Positions 7,822 through 20,502 of a stretch of DNA of 64,000 bases are shown piece after piece (the first letter of the stretch is position 1; every line of letters begins with the position of its first letter). The notes beneath the pieces are model-generated. The model saw nothing but the letters and a program-made list of their open reading frames with translations, was not told where the DNA came from and made no database searches. This stretch comes from Streptomyces canus (GTDB lineage Bacteria; Actinomycetota; Actinomycetes; Streptomycetales; Streptomycetaceae). Both the position numbers and the translations under genes were made by a program. Location: contig NZ_JAUSYQ010000002.1 in NCBI RefSeq assembly GCF_030816965.1, positions 2,327,001 to 2,391,000 of the forward strand. The letters are read 5' to 3'.

Positions 7822-7854
7822 CGCGATCGGCTGAGCCGGTGCGTGCCGATCGCG
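7822..7854 (+). promoter_or_regulatory. Hairpin enclosing the cobD start codon (likely riboswitch expression platform)
   Basis: CGCGATCGGC (7822-7831) is perfectly complementary to GCCGATCGCG (7845-7854). The 13-base loop TGAGCCGGTGCGT holds the GTG start of cobD at 7839. A 10-bp GC stem around a start codon would block initiation. It sits where a translational expression platform for the upstream riboswitch is expected. The pairing is seen in the sequence; its switching role is inference. Confidence 0.65.
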
Positions 7855-8780
7855 TCTTCGCGTACGGCGCCGCCGCCGGTCTGATCGGTGACCTCCTGCT
7901 CGGTGACCCGCGTCGCGGGCATCCGGTCGCCGCGTTCGGACGGGCCGCGGGCGCCGTGGAGCGGGTGTTGTGGCGGGACCACCGGGGGTGGGGGGCGCTG
8001 CACACCGCCGTGTGCGTGGGCGGTGCGGTGGGGCTCGGCGCCGTGGCGGAGAACGTCGTACGTCCGTCCCGTACCGCTTCCGTCGCACTCACCGCCGCCG
8101 CCACCTGGGCCGTCGTGGGCGGGACTTCACTTGTGCGGGAGGCCCGGGTCATCGGGCGGGCGCTGGAGGCCGGCGACGTCGAGGCGGCCCGGGACCGGCT
8201 GCCGCATCTGTGTGGGCGCGATCCTCAGGCACTCGATGCCGACGGGATCGCGCGGGCCGTCGTGGAGTCCGTCGCCGAGAACACCTCCGATGCCGTCGTG
8301 GGGGCGCTCGTGTGGGGGGCCGTCGCCGGGGTGCCGGGGCTGCTCGGGTTCCGGGCCGTGAACACGCTCGACGCCATGGTGGGGCACAGGTCGGTCACCT
8401 ACCGCCGCTTCGGGTGGGCCTCGGCCCGGCTCGACGACCTCGCCGGGTGGCCGGGGGCGCGGCTGACCGCCGTACTCGCCGCCCTGGCCGGTGACAGTCC
8501 GCGGGGTGCCGTGCGCGCCTGGCGGGAGGACGCACCCAAGCATCCGAGCCCCAACGCCGGGCCCGTCGAAGCCTCGTTCGCGGGGGCGCTGGGTGTCCGG
8601 CTCGGGGGGACCCTCTCGTACGCGGGGCGGGTCGAGCATCGGCCGGTGCTGCATCAGGAGGGGCGCGCCGTCGCCACGTACGACATCGAGCGCGCCGTAC
8701 GGCTGTCACGGCGCGTCGGACTGCTCGCGCTCGGCGTCGGTGTCGCCGCGCGGGCCTTCGTGAAGGGGCGTAGGGCATGA
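7839..8780 (+). CDS. cobD: Adenosylcobinamide-phosphate synthase (CobD/CbiB)
   Basis: 313 residues, polytopic membrane protein. CobD/CbiB attaches (R)-1-amino-2-propanol O-phosphate, or its dephosphorylated form, to adenosylcobyric acid to give adenosylcobinamide (phosphate). Family motifs: GDLLLGDPRRGHPVAAFG near the N-terminus, GIARAVVESVAENTSDAVV with the strongly conserved E-N-T/S-D, AVNTLDAMVGH, and the DAPKHPSPNAGPVEA loop. The GTG start has no clear Shine-Dalgarno and lies in a hairpin loop. It is the first gene of the riboswitch-controlled operon; its stop overlaps cobQ by four bases. Confidence 0.94.
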   Translation: MRADRVFAYGAAAGLIGDLLLGDPRRGHPVAAFGRAAGAVERVLWRDHRGWGALHTAVCVGGAVGLGAVAENVVRPSRTASVALTAAATWAVVGGTSLVREARVIGRALEAGDVEAARDRLPHLCGRDPQALDADGIARAVVESVAENTSDAVVGALVWGAVAGVPGLLGFRAVNTLDAMVGHRSVTYRRFGWASARLDDLAGWPGARLTAVLAALAGDSPRGAVRAWREDAPKHPSPNAGPVEASFAGALGVRLGGTLSYAGRVEHRPVLHQEGRAVATYDIERAVRLSRRVGLLALGVGVAARAFVKGRRA

Positions 8781-10284
8781 GTGGCGGGGGTCTTCTCGTC
8801 GCCGGAACCACCTCGGACGCCGGCAAGAGTGTCGTCACCGCCGGGATCTGCCGGTGGCTGGTGCGGCAGGGGGTGAAGGTCGCGCCGTTCAAGGCGCAGA
8901 ACATGTCCCTCAACTCGTTCGTGACGAAGGAGGGCGCGGAGATCGGGCGGGCCCAGGCCATGCAGGCGCAGGCCTGCCGCATCGAGCCGACCGCGCTCAT
9001 GAATCCCGTGCTGCTCAAGCCCGGTGGTGAGCAGAGCAGTCAGGTCGTGCTGCTCGGCAAGCCGGTCGGTGAACTGAGCGCCCGGGGCTATCACGGGGGG
9101 CGGCAGCAGCAGCTCCTCGGGACCGTGCTCGACTGTCTCGCCGAGTTGCGGGGCACGTATGACGCGGTGATCTGTGAGGGGGCCGGGAGTCCGGCCGAGA
9201 TCAACCTGCGGCGGACCGACATCGTCAACATGGGGATCGCCCGCAACGCCGGGCTGCCCGTGCTGGTCGTGGGCGACATCGACCGCGGGGGCGTCTTCGC
9301 CTCCTTCTTCGGGACCGTCGCGCTGCTCTCGGAAGAGGACCAGAAGCTCGTCGCCGGGTTCCTCGTGAACAAGTTCCGGGGGGATGTCAGCCTTCTGGAA
9401 CCCGGGCTCGACATGCTCCACGGGCTCACCGGGCGGTCCACGTACGGCGTTCTGCCCTTCCGGCACGGGCTCGGGATCGACGAGGAGGACGGGCTGCGGG
9501 TGTCCCTGCGGGGGACGGTCCGGGAGTCGAACACGGCTGCGCCCCTCGGGGAGGACGTGCTGCGGGTCGCCGTCTGCGCGATCCCGCTGATGTCCAACTT
9601 CACGGACGTCGACGCCCTGGCCGCCGAACCCGGTGTCGTGGTCCGGTTCGTCGACCGGCCCGAGGAACTGGCCGACGCCGACCTGGTCGTGATTCCGGGA
9701 ACCCGTGGGACCGTCAAGGCACTTCAGTGGCTGCGGGAGCGGGGGCTCGCGGCGGCCATCGGGCGCAGGGTAGCCGAGCAGCGGCCCGTCCTCGGCATCT
9801 GCGGCGGCTTCCAGATCCTCGGCGAGCACATCGAGGACGAGGTCGAGAGCCGACAGGGACACGTCGAGGGGCTCGGAGTCCTTCCCGTCAGGGTGCGGTT
9901 CGCGCGGGAGAAGACCTTGACCCGGCCGGAGGGCGAAGCCCTCGGCGAGCACGTCACCGGGTACGAGATCCATCACGGGGTGGCCGACATCCACGGGGGC
10001 CAACCCTTCCTCGACGGCTGCCGCGTCGGCCAGACCTGGGGGACCCACTGGCACGGCTCGCTGGAGTCGGACGGATTCCGGCGGGCCTTCCTGCGGGAGG
10101 TGGCGGCCGCCGCGGGCCGCCGGTTCGTGCCGGCCCCCCACACCTCGTTCGCCGCGCTGCGCGAGGAGCAGCTCGACCGGCTCGGCGACCTGATCGAACA
10201 GCACGCGGACACGGACGCGCTGTGGCGGCTCATCGAGTCCGGTGCGCCGCAAGGACTGCCTTTCATTCCACCGGGAGCGCCCGC

Positions 10285-10288
<4 letters not shown>
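8777..10288 (+). CDS. cobQ: Cobyric acid synthase (CobQ/CbiP)
   Basis: 503 residues. An amidotransferase that amidates the b, d, e and g side chains of adenosylcobyrinate a,c-diamide using glutamine and ATP. The N-terminal dethiobiotin-synthetase-like ATPase has GTTSDAGKS at 10-18 and FKAQNMSLNS. The C-terminal class I glutaminase has its nucleophile Cys near residue 342 in LGICGGFQILG and the catalytic His in GTHWHGSLE. Length is normal. The ATG lies in an ATGA overlap with cobD, and the stop overlaps cobN the same way. Confidence 0.96.
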
Positions 10289-13937
<3,649 letters not shown>

Positions 13938-13941
<4 letters not shown>

Positions 13942-15929
13942 GTACCCCGTTTCCGTTCACGGCCGTCGTCGGCCAGGAGGACCTGCGGCTCGCGCTGCTG
14001 CTGAACGCCGTCTCGCCGGCGGTCGGCGGGGTGCTGGTGCGCGGCGAGAAGGGCACCGCCAAGTCGACGGCGGTGCGCGCGCTCTCGGCGCTGCTGCCGG
14101 AGGTCGCGGTGGTCCCCGGCTGCCGTTTCTCCTGTGATCCCGCCGCACCGGACCCGTCCTGCCCGGACGGTCCGCACGAGGCGGGCAACGGCGGCATGCG
14201 TCCCTCCCGCATGGTCGAACTCCCCGTCGGCGCCTCCGAGGACCGGCTCGTCGGCGCCCTCGACATCGAGCGGGCGCTCGCGGAGGGGGTGAAGGCCTTC
14301 GAGCCGGGACTCCTCGCCGACGCCCACCGCGGGATCCTCTACGTCGACGAGGTCAACCTCCTCCACGACCACCTGGTCGACCTGCTCCTGGACGCCGCCG
14401 CGATGGGGGCGTCGTACGTCGAGCGGGAGGGCGTCTCGGTACGGCACGCCTCGAAGTTCCTGCTCGTCGGCACCATGAACCCCGAAGAGGGCGAGCTGCG
14501 GCCGCAGTTGCTCGACCGGTTCGGGCTGACCGTCGAGGTCGCGGCCTCGCGGGAGCCGGACCAGCGGGTGGAGGTCGTGCGGCGGCGGCTCGCGTACGAC
14601 GACGATCCGGCCGGGTTCGCGGCGCGTTGGGCGGACGAGGAGAGTGCCGTACGGCAACGGATCGTCGCCGCGCGGGAGTTGCTGCCGTCGGTGCGGCTGG
14701 GCGACGGGGCGCTGCGGCAGATCGCGGCGACCTGTGCCGCGTTCGAGGTGGACGGCATGCGGGCCGACATCGTGATGGCGCGCACCGCGACCGCACTCGC
14801 GGCGTGGGCCGGGCGGACCGATGTGCTCGCGGAGGACGTGCGGCAGGCCGCGCTCCTCGCGCTGCCGCACCGCCGACGCCGTAACCCCTTTGACGCGCCG
14901 GGACTTGACGAGGACAAGCTCGACGAGACGCTGGCGGAGTTCAGCGGCGAGGGCGACGAGGATCCCGACCCGGACGGGCCCGGTGGGGGTGGCGGGCAGC
15001 CGCCGTCGTCCGACGGGCCGCAGACCGACGGGGGTTCCGGTGCGCAGCCGGAGGCGGGGGACGGTGGCGAGCCGCAGCCGTCCGGTGCCGGTTCCGGCGA
15101 GCAGTCCGCCGCTCGGGCTTCCGAGCCCTTCCGCACCAAGGTGCTCAGCGTGCCCGGGCTCGGCGACGGCGCTGCCGGGCGGCGGTCCCGTGCGCGGACC
15201 GAGCACGGGCGGACGACCGGTGCTCGGCGGCCCCAGGGAGCCCTGACCAAGCTGCACCTGGCGGCCACCGTGCAGGCGGCCGCCCCGCATCAGCGGGCGC
15301 GGGGGCGGACGGGTCGTGGGCTCGTCGTCCGGCGTGACGATCTGCGGCAGGCGACGCGGGAGGGGCGCGAGGGGAACCTCGTGCTGTTCGTCGTCGACGC
15401 CTCGGGGTCGATGGCGGCGCGGCAGCGCATGAGCGCTGTGAAGGGGGCTGTGCTGTCGCTGCTCCTCGACGCCTATCAGCGGCGGGACAAGGTGGGGCTG
15501 GTGACGTTCCGGGGGTCGGCGGCGGAGGTCGCCCTGCCGCCCACGTCCTCGGTGGACGCCGCGGCCGCCCGGCTGGAGACCTTGCCGACCGGTGGGCGTA
15601 CCCCGCTCGCGGCCGGGCTGCTGCGGGCGCACGAGGTGCTGAGGGTGGAGCGGCTGCGGGATCCCGCTCGGCGGGCGCTGGTCGTCGTGGTGACGGACGG
15701 GCGGGCCACCGGTGGGCCCGAGCCGGTCGCGCTCGCGGGGCGGGCGGCTCGGCTGTTCGCCGCGGACGGCGTCGCCTCCGTCGTCGTCGACTGTGAGTCG
15801 GGGCCGGTGCGGCTGGGACTCGCCGGGCAGCTCGCGGGTGAACTGGACGGCACGGCGGTGACGTTGGACGAGTTGCGGGCCGACTCGATCGCCGGACTGG
15901 TGAAGGACGTACAGAGGAGGGCCGCGTAA
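13938..15929 (+). CDS. ChlI/ChlD fusion: AAA+ and VWA chelatase subunit, probably partner of CobN
   Basis: 663 residues. N-terminal AAA+ ATPase: Walker A GEKGTAKST at 36-44, Walker B ILYVDEVNLL near 132-141, and a ChlI-type GTMNPEEGELRPQLLDRFGL sensor region. A 110-residue acidic Gly/Pro-rich linker (about 340-450) precedes a C-terminal VWA domain with MIDAS DASGS near 487-491 and a threonine in TGGRTPLAAGL. In Mg-chelatase these are two proteins (I and D); here they are fused. Since Streptomyces has no bacteriochlorophyll pathway and the gene is translationally coupled to cobN, it most likely does the job of CobS/CobT in cobalt insertion (family-based inference). Confidence 0.9.
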
Positions 15930-16537
15930 TGCCTCAGGGACAGCCGAGTGTGGTGCCGGACGATGGACTGACGACTCGTCAGCGTCGTAATCGGCCGTTG
16001 GTGGTGGTGCACACGGGCATCGGCAAGGGGAAGTCGACCGCCGCTTTCGGGCTTGCCCTGCGGGCCTGGAATCAGGGGTGGCCCATCGGGGTGTTCCAGT
16101 TCGTCAAGTCGGCGAAGTGGAAGGTCGGCGAGGAGAACGCGCTGCGGGTGCTGGGGGCGTCCGGGGAGGGCGGGTCGGTCGACTGGCACAAGATGGGTGA
16201 AGGTTGGTCCTGGGTGCAGCGCGATCTCCAGGGGGACAACCTCAGCAACGAGGAGAAGGCCCGGGAGGGCTGGGAGCAGGTCAAGCGGGACCTCGCCGCC
16301 GAGACGTACAAGCTGTATGTGCTCGATGAGTTCGCCTACCCCATGCACTGGGGGTGGGTGGACACGGATGAGGTTCTTGACGTGCTCAGGAATCGGCCCG
16401 GGACCCAGCACGTGGTCATCACCGGGCGCAACGCGCCCGAGAAGCTGGTCGACTTCGCCGATCTCGTGACCGACATGTCCAAGGTGAAGCACCCCATGGA
16501 CGCCGGGCAGAAGGGGCAGAGGGGCATCGAGTGGTGA
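15929..16537 (+). CDS. cobO: Cob(I)yrinic acid a,c-diamide adenosyltransferase (CobO/CobA type)
   Basis: 202 residues. Transfers the 5'-deoxyadenosyl group of ATP to Co(I) corrinoids. The P-loop GIGKGKST lies at 30-37, with FVKSAKWKVGEE, the corrinoid/ATP loop, and LYVLDEF (Walker-B-like), then VVITGRNAPEKLVDFADLVTDM, all characteristic of the CobA/CobO/BtuR family. The ATG overlaps the preceding TAA by one base (TAATG). The 3' end overlaps cobB by four to seven bases. Confidence 0.96.
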   Translation: MPQGQPSVVPDDGLTTRQRRNRPLVVVHTGIGKGKSTAAFGLALRAWNQGWPIGVFQFVKSAKWKVGEENALRVLGASGEGGSVDWHKMGEGWSWVQRDLQGDNLSNEEKAREGWEQVKRDLAAETYKLYVLDEFAYPMHWGWVDTDEVLDVLRNRPGTQHVVITGRNAPEKLVDFADLVTDMSKVKHPMDAGQKGQRGIEW

Positions 16538-18072
16538 CGTCTTCCGTCCCTCGGCTGGTCATCGCCGCGCCGTCGTCCGGCAGCGGCAAGACCACCGTTG
16601 CCACGGGGTTGATGGCCGCGTTCGCCGCGCGGGGGCTCGCCGTGTCTCCGCACAAGGTGGGGCCGGACTACATCGATCCCGGGTATCACGCGCTCGCGAG
16701 CGGGCGGGTGGGGCGGAATCTCGACGCGTATCTGTGTGGGCCGGAGCTGGTGGCTCCGCTGTTCCTGCATGGGGCGCGCGGGTGTGACATCGCCGTCGTG
16801 GAGGGGGTGATGGGGATGTTCGACGGGGCCGCGGGGGAAGGGGAGCTGGCGTCCACGGCTCATGTGGCGAAGCTGTTGCGGGCGCCCGTGGTGCTGGTCG
16901 TGGATGCCTCGTCGCAGTCCCGGTCCGTTGCCGCGCTGGTGCACGGGTTCGCCTCGTGGGATCCCGAGGTGCGGGTGGGGGGCGTGATCCTCAACAAGGT
17001 CGCGTCCGACCGTCATGAGGCGTTGTTGCGGGAGGCGTTGGAGTCGGCCGGGGTGCCGGTGTTCGGGGTGCTGCGGCGGGTGGCCCAGGTGGACACGCCG
17101 TCTCGGCATCTGGGGCTGGTGCCGGTCGCCGAGCGGCGGGGGGCGGCGGTGGACGCCGTCGCGGCGATGGCGGAGCAGGTCCGTGCCGGGTGCGATCTCG
17201 ATGGGCTGGTTTCGCTGGCGCGGGGTGCGGGGGCGTTGTCCTGTGCGGCTTGGGATGCGGCTGAGGTGTTGGGTTCCTCGCCCCCGCCGCCCCTACCCTT
17301 CCCGTACCCAGGGGCTGCCGCCCCTTCGACCCCGCTCCCAGGGGGCTCTGCCCCCTGGACCCCCGCTCCTCAAACGCCGGAGGGGCTGGATTCGTCGATG
17401 CCGGAGGAGCTGAGCCACCCAGGGGCGCGGGGAACTGCGCGACCAGCCCCCACGGGCCCGCAGCCGATCACTCCCGTCATCGCGGTCGCCGGCGGTCCCG
17501 CCTTCACCTTCTCCTACGCCGAGCACTCCGAACTGCTTGCCGCCGCAGGAGCCGAGGTCGTCACCTTCGACCCGCTGCGTGACGAGCAACTTCCGATCGG
17601 GACGAGCGGGTTGGTCATCGGGGGCGGTTTCCCCGAGGTCTACGCCGCCGAGCTGTCCGCCAACGAACCGTTGCGGAAAGCCGTCGCCGCCCTCGCGGAG
17701 ACCGGCGCTCCCGTCGCCGCCGAGTGTGCCGGGCTGCTGTATCTGTGCCGTGAGCTCGACGGGCAGCCGATGTGCGGGGTGCTCGACGCCTCGGCGCGGA
17801 TGGAGGAGAAGCTCACCCTCGGGTATCGCGACGCCGTCGCCGTGAGCGACAGTTCGCTCGCCGTCGCCGGGACACGGATGCGGGGGCACGAGTTCCACCG
17901 GACCGTGGTGGAGCCGGGGGCGGGGGACGCCGCGGCCTGGGGTGTGCGGGTGCCCCGGCGGCGGCTCGAAGGATTTGTACAGCGTGGTGTGCACGCGAGT
18001 TATCTGCACACGCACTGGGCCTCGCAGCCCGGTGTCGCCCGTCGGTTCGTGGAGAGGTGCCGGACGTCATGA
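16531..18072 (+). CDS. cobB: Hydrogenobyrinate a,c-diamide synthase CobB with an unusual repeat-derived linker
   Basis: 513 residues (GTG at 16531; GTG at 16534 is equally possible). Glutamine-dependent amidation of the a and c side chains. The N-terminal ATPase domain has APSSGSGKTT, PHKVGPDYIDPGYH and VEGVMGMFDG. The C-terminal GATase-like domain has Cys near 399 in VAAECAGLLYL and GHEFHRT. Between them residues about 248-311 are a Pro/Gly/Ala-rich linker encoded by dispersed Streptomyces repeats (17306-17385 and 17420-17463); normal CobB proteins have a much shorter join. Both catalytic halves look intact, so the enzyme is probably active. Both ends overlap their neighbours. Confidence 0.93.
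   Translation: MVTSSVPRLVIAAPSSGSGKTTVATGLMAAFAARGLAVSPHKVGPDYIDPGYHALASGRVGRNLDAYLCGPELVAPLFLHGARGCDIAVVEGVMGMFDGAAGEGELASTAHVAKLLRAPVVLVVDASSQSRSVAALVHGFASWDPEVRVGGVILNKVASDRHEALLREALESAGVPVFGVLRRVAQVDTPSRHLGLVPVAERRGAAVDAVAAMAEQVRAGCDLDGLVSLARGAGALSCAAWDAAEVLGSSPPPPLPFPYPGAAAPSTPLPGGSAPWTPAPQTPEGLDSSMPEELSHPGARGTARPAPTGPQPITPVIAVAGGPAFTFSYAEHSELLAAAGAEVVTFDPLRDEQLPIGTSGLVIGGGFPEVYAAELSANEPLRKAVAALAETGAPVAAECAGLLYLCRELDGQPMCGVLDASARMEEKLTLGYRDAVAVSDSSLAVAGTRMRGHEFHRTVVEPGAGDAAAWGVRVPRRRLEGFVQRGVHASYLHTHWASQPGVARRFVERCRTS
17306..17385 (+). repeat. Dispersed GC-rich repeat inside cobB
   Basis: Contains GGGGCTGCCGCCCCTTCGAC, a perfect CAGGGGGC-TCT-GCCCCCTG hairpin, and CCGCTCCTCAAACGCCGGAG. 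I recall this style of sequence as common intergenic repeat DNA in Streptomyces. Here it is in frame and reads as PGAAAPSTPLPGGSAPWTP and beyond. Confidence 0.7.
17420..17463 (+). repeat. Dispersed Streptomyces repeat, copy C, inside cobB
   Basis: CAGGGGCGCGGGGAACTGCG continuing through GACCAGCC and ACGGGCCCGCA, essentially identical to the intergenic copy at 2391. It is translated as PGARGTARPAPTGP. Confidence 0.85.
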
Positions 18073-18803
18073 GCAGCAGCAGGTTGATCGGGGTCGGGGT
18101 CGGGCCCGGGGATCCCGAGCTGGTGACCGTCAAGGGCGTCAACGCCCTGCGCGCCGCCGACGTGGTCGTCGTGCCGGTCATGGACACGGGTGAGCGGGGG
18201 CGGGCCGAGGCGACCGTGCTGCACTACGTGCCACAGGAGAAGGTCGTACGGGTCGTCTTCGCCCTCAACGAGCGCACGGATCACGGCCGCCGCGAGGCCG
18301 CCTGGGACGCCGCCGGGGAGCGGGTCGCGCAGTTGTTGCGTGCCAACGGCTCCGTCGCTTTCGCGACCATCGGCGACCCCAACGTCTACTCCACCTTCAC
18401 CTATCTCGCCCACACCATCGGCGAGCTCGTGGCCGACGTCGTCGTCGAGACCGTGCCCGGGATCACCGCCATGCAGGATCTCGCGGCGCGGTCCGGGGCC
18501 GTACTGACCGAGGGCACCGAGCCGCTCACGCTCGTGCCCGTCACCGCCGGTTCCGCCGTGCTCAAGGACGCCCTCAACGGGCCCGGGACCGTCGTCGCCT
18601 ACAAGTTCGGGCGGCAGGCCGCCGAGGTGGCCGAGGTGCTCAGGGAGACCGGGCGGATCGAGGACGCCGTATGGGGATCGGCGCTGGGGCTGGACGCCGA
18701 GTCCATCCGGCCCGCCGCCGAGCTCGACGGGGCTCCCCTGCCATATCTGTCCACCCTCATCGCGCCCGCGCGGCGGGACGGCACCCGGGGTGGCAAGTTG
18801 TGA
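18069..18803 (+). CDS. cobI: Precorrin-2 C20-methyltransferase (CobI/CbiL)
   Basis: 244 residues. SAM-dependent methylation at C20 to form precorrin-3A. Tetrapyrrole methylase fold: the GVGVGPGDPELVTVKGVNAL signature at the N-terminus, then ATIGDPNVYSTFTYLAH and VETVPGITAMQDLAARSG. The ATG overlaps the cobB stop (ATGA). A 12-bp microrepeat follows the stop. Confidence 0.95.
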   Translation: MSSSRLIGVGVGPGDPELVTVKGVNALRAADVVVVPVMDTGERGRAEATVLHYVPQEKVVRVVFALNERTDHGRREAAWDAAGERVAQLLRANGSVAFATIGDPNVYSTFTYLAHTIGELVADVVVETVPGITAMQDLAARSGAVLTEGTEPLTLVPVTAGSAVLKDALNGPGTVVAYKFGRQAAEVAEVLRETGRIEDAVWGSALGLDAESIRPAAELDGAPLPYLSTLIAPARRDGTRGGKL

Positions 18804-18846
18804 CACCCTCCGCAGACCCCTCCGCAGACCCCTCCGCAAGCCCCTC
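18804..18846. repeat. 12-bp microrepeat (CCTCCGCAGACC type), three copies
   Basis: Between the cobI stop and the convergent transporter end, CCTCCGCAGACC repeats in tandem with the third copy altered (CCTCCGCAAGCC). No hairpin is obvious. The function is unknown and it may be simple slippage. Confidence 0.7.
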
Positions 18847-18859
18847 CAGAGCCGCCGGA

Positions 18860-19588
18860 TCAGCCGGCCAGGCCCACCACCAGCCAGATGAAACCCACGC
18901 CCGCGACGGTGCACAGCAGGGTCGAGCGGGCGGGGTGTTCGTGGTGGGCCTCGGGGAGGATCTCGGCCGCCGCGAGATAGAGCAGCGCGCCGCCGAAGAG
19001 GCCGAGGTAGCCGCCGAGCAGACCCTCCGGGATGGTCACGAACGACGTCGAGGCGGCGCCCACCACCGGGGCCGCCGCGTCCGCGAACAGCATCCCCAGC
19101 GCTCTGCGGCGGGCGTTCCCGTACAGGCTCGTGATCGTGTACGTGTTGAAGCCGTCCGCGAAGTCGTGGGCCACGACGGCGAGCGCGACGGCCGTGCCCA
19201 TGCCGCCGTCCACCTGGAAGGCCGCGCCGATCGCCACGCCGTCCATGGCGCTGTGGCCGACCATCGCGGCCGCCGCCGTGAGGCCCACCTCGGGCGCCCG
19301 GCCGTCCTTCTCCTCGCCCCCGTGCGCCGCCTGACGGGCGGCCAGCAGACGTTCCACCAGATGGGCCAGCAGGAAGCCGGCCACGAAGAGGAGCAGGGCC
19401 GCGGGGACGCCGAAGACCTCGTCGCCGGCCGCGTGCAGCGCCTCCGGCAGCAGGTCCAGGCCGACCACGCCGAGCATCAGTCCGCCGGCCAGGCCGAGGA
19501 CCAGATGACGGCGGTCGGTCACCCGCTGTGCCGTCCAGCCGCCGGCCAGCGTCATCAGGAACGCGCCGAGCGCGACGAAGACCGCCAT
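18860..19588 (-). CDS. ZIP-family divalent metal transporter embedded in the cob cluster
   Basis: 242 residues, about eight membrane segments, ATG at 19588 with GAAGG five bases upstream. ZIP signatures: MVGHSAMDGVAIGAAF (helix 4, metal-binding His and Asp) and VAHDFADGFNTYT, with LPEALHAAGDE and LPEAHHEHP, and a His/acid loop (RQAAHGGEEKDG). ZIP proteins move Zn, Fe, Mn or Co into the cytosol. The position on the opposite strand between cobI and cobM suggests cobalt supply for corrin synthesis, but specificity is not readable from sequence. It is convergent with cobI and divergent from cobM. Confidence 0.85.
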   Translation of the reverse strand: MAVFVALGAFLMTLAGGWTAQRVTDRRHLVLGLAGGLMLGVVGLDLLPEALHAAGDEVFGVPAALLLFVAGFLLAHLVERLLAARQAAHGGEEKDGRAPEVGLTAAAAMVGHSAMDGVAIGAAFQVDGGMGTAVALAVVAHDFADGFNTYTITSLYGNARRRALGMLFADAAAPVVGAASTSFVTIPEGLLGGYLGLFGGALLYLAAAEILPEAHHEHPARSTLLCTVAGVGFIWLVVGLAG

Positions 19589-19683
19589 AGGGCCTTCGTA
19601 TCCGATCAACCCCCGTTCGCGCACATCCGGCCACCGCGCCGACCGCATCCGTAAGACCTTTTGTGACGAGAGGACCGATTCCC

Positions 19684-20502
19684 ATGGCCGATGCCCCCAC
19701 CGGCAAGGTGACCTTCGTCGGTGCCGGCCCCGGCGCCGCCGATCTGCTGACGTTCCGGGCCGCGCGCGCCATCGCCGAGGCCGACGTCGTGATCTGGGCC
19801 GCGAGCCTGGTGCAGGCGGAGGTCCTCGAGCACGCACGCGCGGACGCGGAGATCCTCGACTCGGCGACCATGTCGCTGGAGGACGTGGTCGCGGTGTACG
19901 AGCGGGCGCGCGAGGAGGGCCTCAAGGTCGCCCGGATCCACTCCGGCGACCCGGCCCTGTGGGGCGGTACGCAGGAGCAGCTCGACCGGTGCGCGCGGAT
20001 CGGCATCGAGACCGAGATCGTGCCCGGCGTCTCGGCGTTCTCCGCGGTCGCCGCGCTCGCGCAGCGCGAGCTGACCATCCCCGAGGTCGCGCAGTCCGTC
20101 GTGCTCACCCGGCTCGGCGGCGGCAAGACGCCCATGCCGCCCGGCGAGGAGGTGCGGGAGTTCGCCAAGCACGGCACCACCATGGCGATCTTCCTGTCCG
20201 CGGCGCGCAGCGGGCAGTTGGTGCGGGAGCTGCTCGAGGGCGGCTATCCGACCTCCACGCCGGTCGTCGTCGCCTACCAGGCGACCTGGCCGGAGGAACT
20301 GGTCGTGCGGTGCACGATCGAGACGCTGGAGGAGACCGTCAAGGAGCACAAGCTCTGGAAGCACACGCTCTTCCTGGTCGGCCCGGCGTTGGACTCCGAG
20401 GGCACCCGGTCGCACCTCTACCACCCCGGTCACTTCCACGGGTACCGCAAGGCCGACCCGGAGGCCCGGCGGGCCCTGCGGGAGCGGGGTGCCAGCACGT
20501 GA
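19684..20502 (+). CDS. cobM: Precorrin-4 C11-methyltransferase (CobM/CbiF)
   Basis: 272 residues, ATG at 19684 with GAGAGGA upstream. SAM-dependent methylation at C11 after ring contraction. Signatures: VTFVGAGPGAADLLTFRA, HSGDPALWGGTQEQ, IVPGVSAFSAVAAL and TMAIFLSAAR. It restarts the plus-strand cob genes after the transporter, so a promoter is likely in the 95 bp between the two divergent starts. The stop overlaps cobL (GTGA). Confidence 0.95.
   Translation: MADAPTGKVTFVGAGPGAADLLTFRAARAIAEADVVIWAASLVQAEVLEHARADAEILDSATMSLEDVVAVYERAREEGLKVARIHSGDPALWGGTQEQLDRCARIGIETEIVPGVSAFSAVAALAQRELTIPEVAQSVVLTRLGGGKTPMPPGEEVREFAKHGTTMAIFLSAARSGQLVRELLEGGYPTSTPVVVAYQATWPEELVVRCTIETLEETVKEHKLWKHTLFLVGPALDSEGTRSHLYHPGHFHGYRKADPEARRALRERGAST

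Noticed and set aside
7560..7838. Small genes within the cobalamin leader
   Set aside because: The conserved riboswitch core explains the sequence; the open frames there have no ribosome sites.
9727..10284. In-frame extension of cobN upstream to 9727
   Set aside because: It is a shadow of cobQ, arginine- and glycine-rich, and the true ATG at 10285 gives the standard CobN N-terminus with ATGA coupling.
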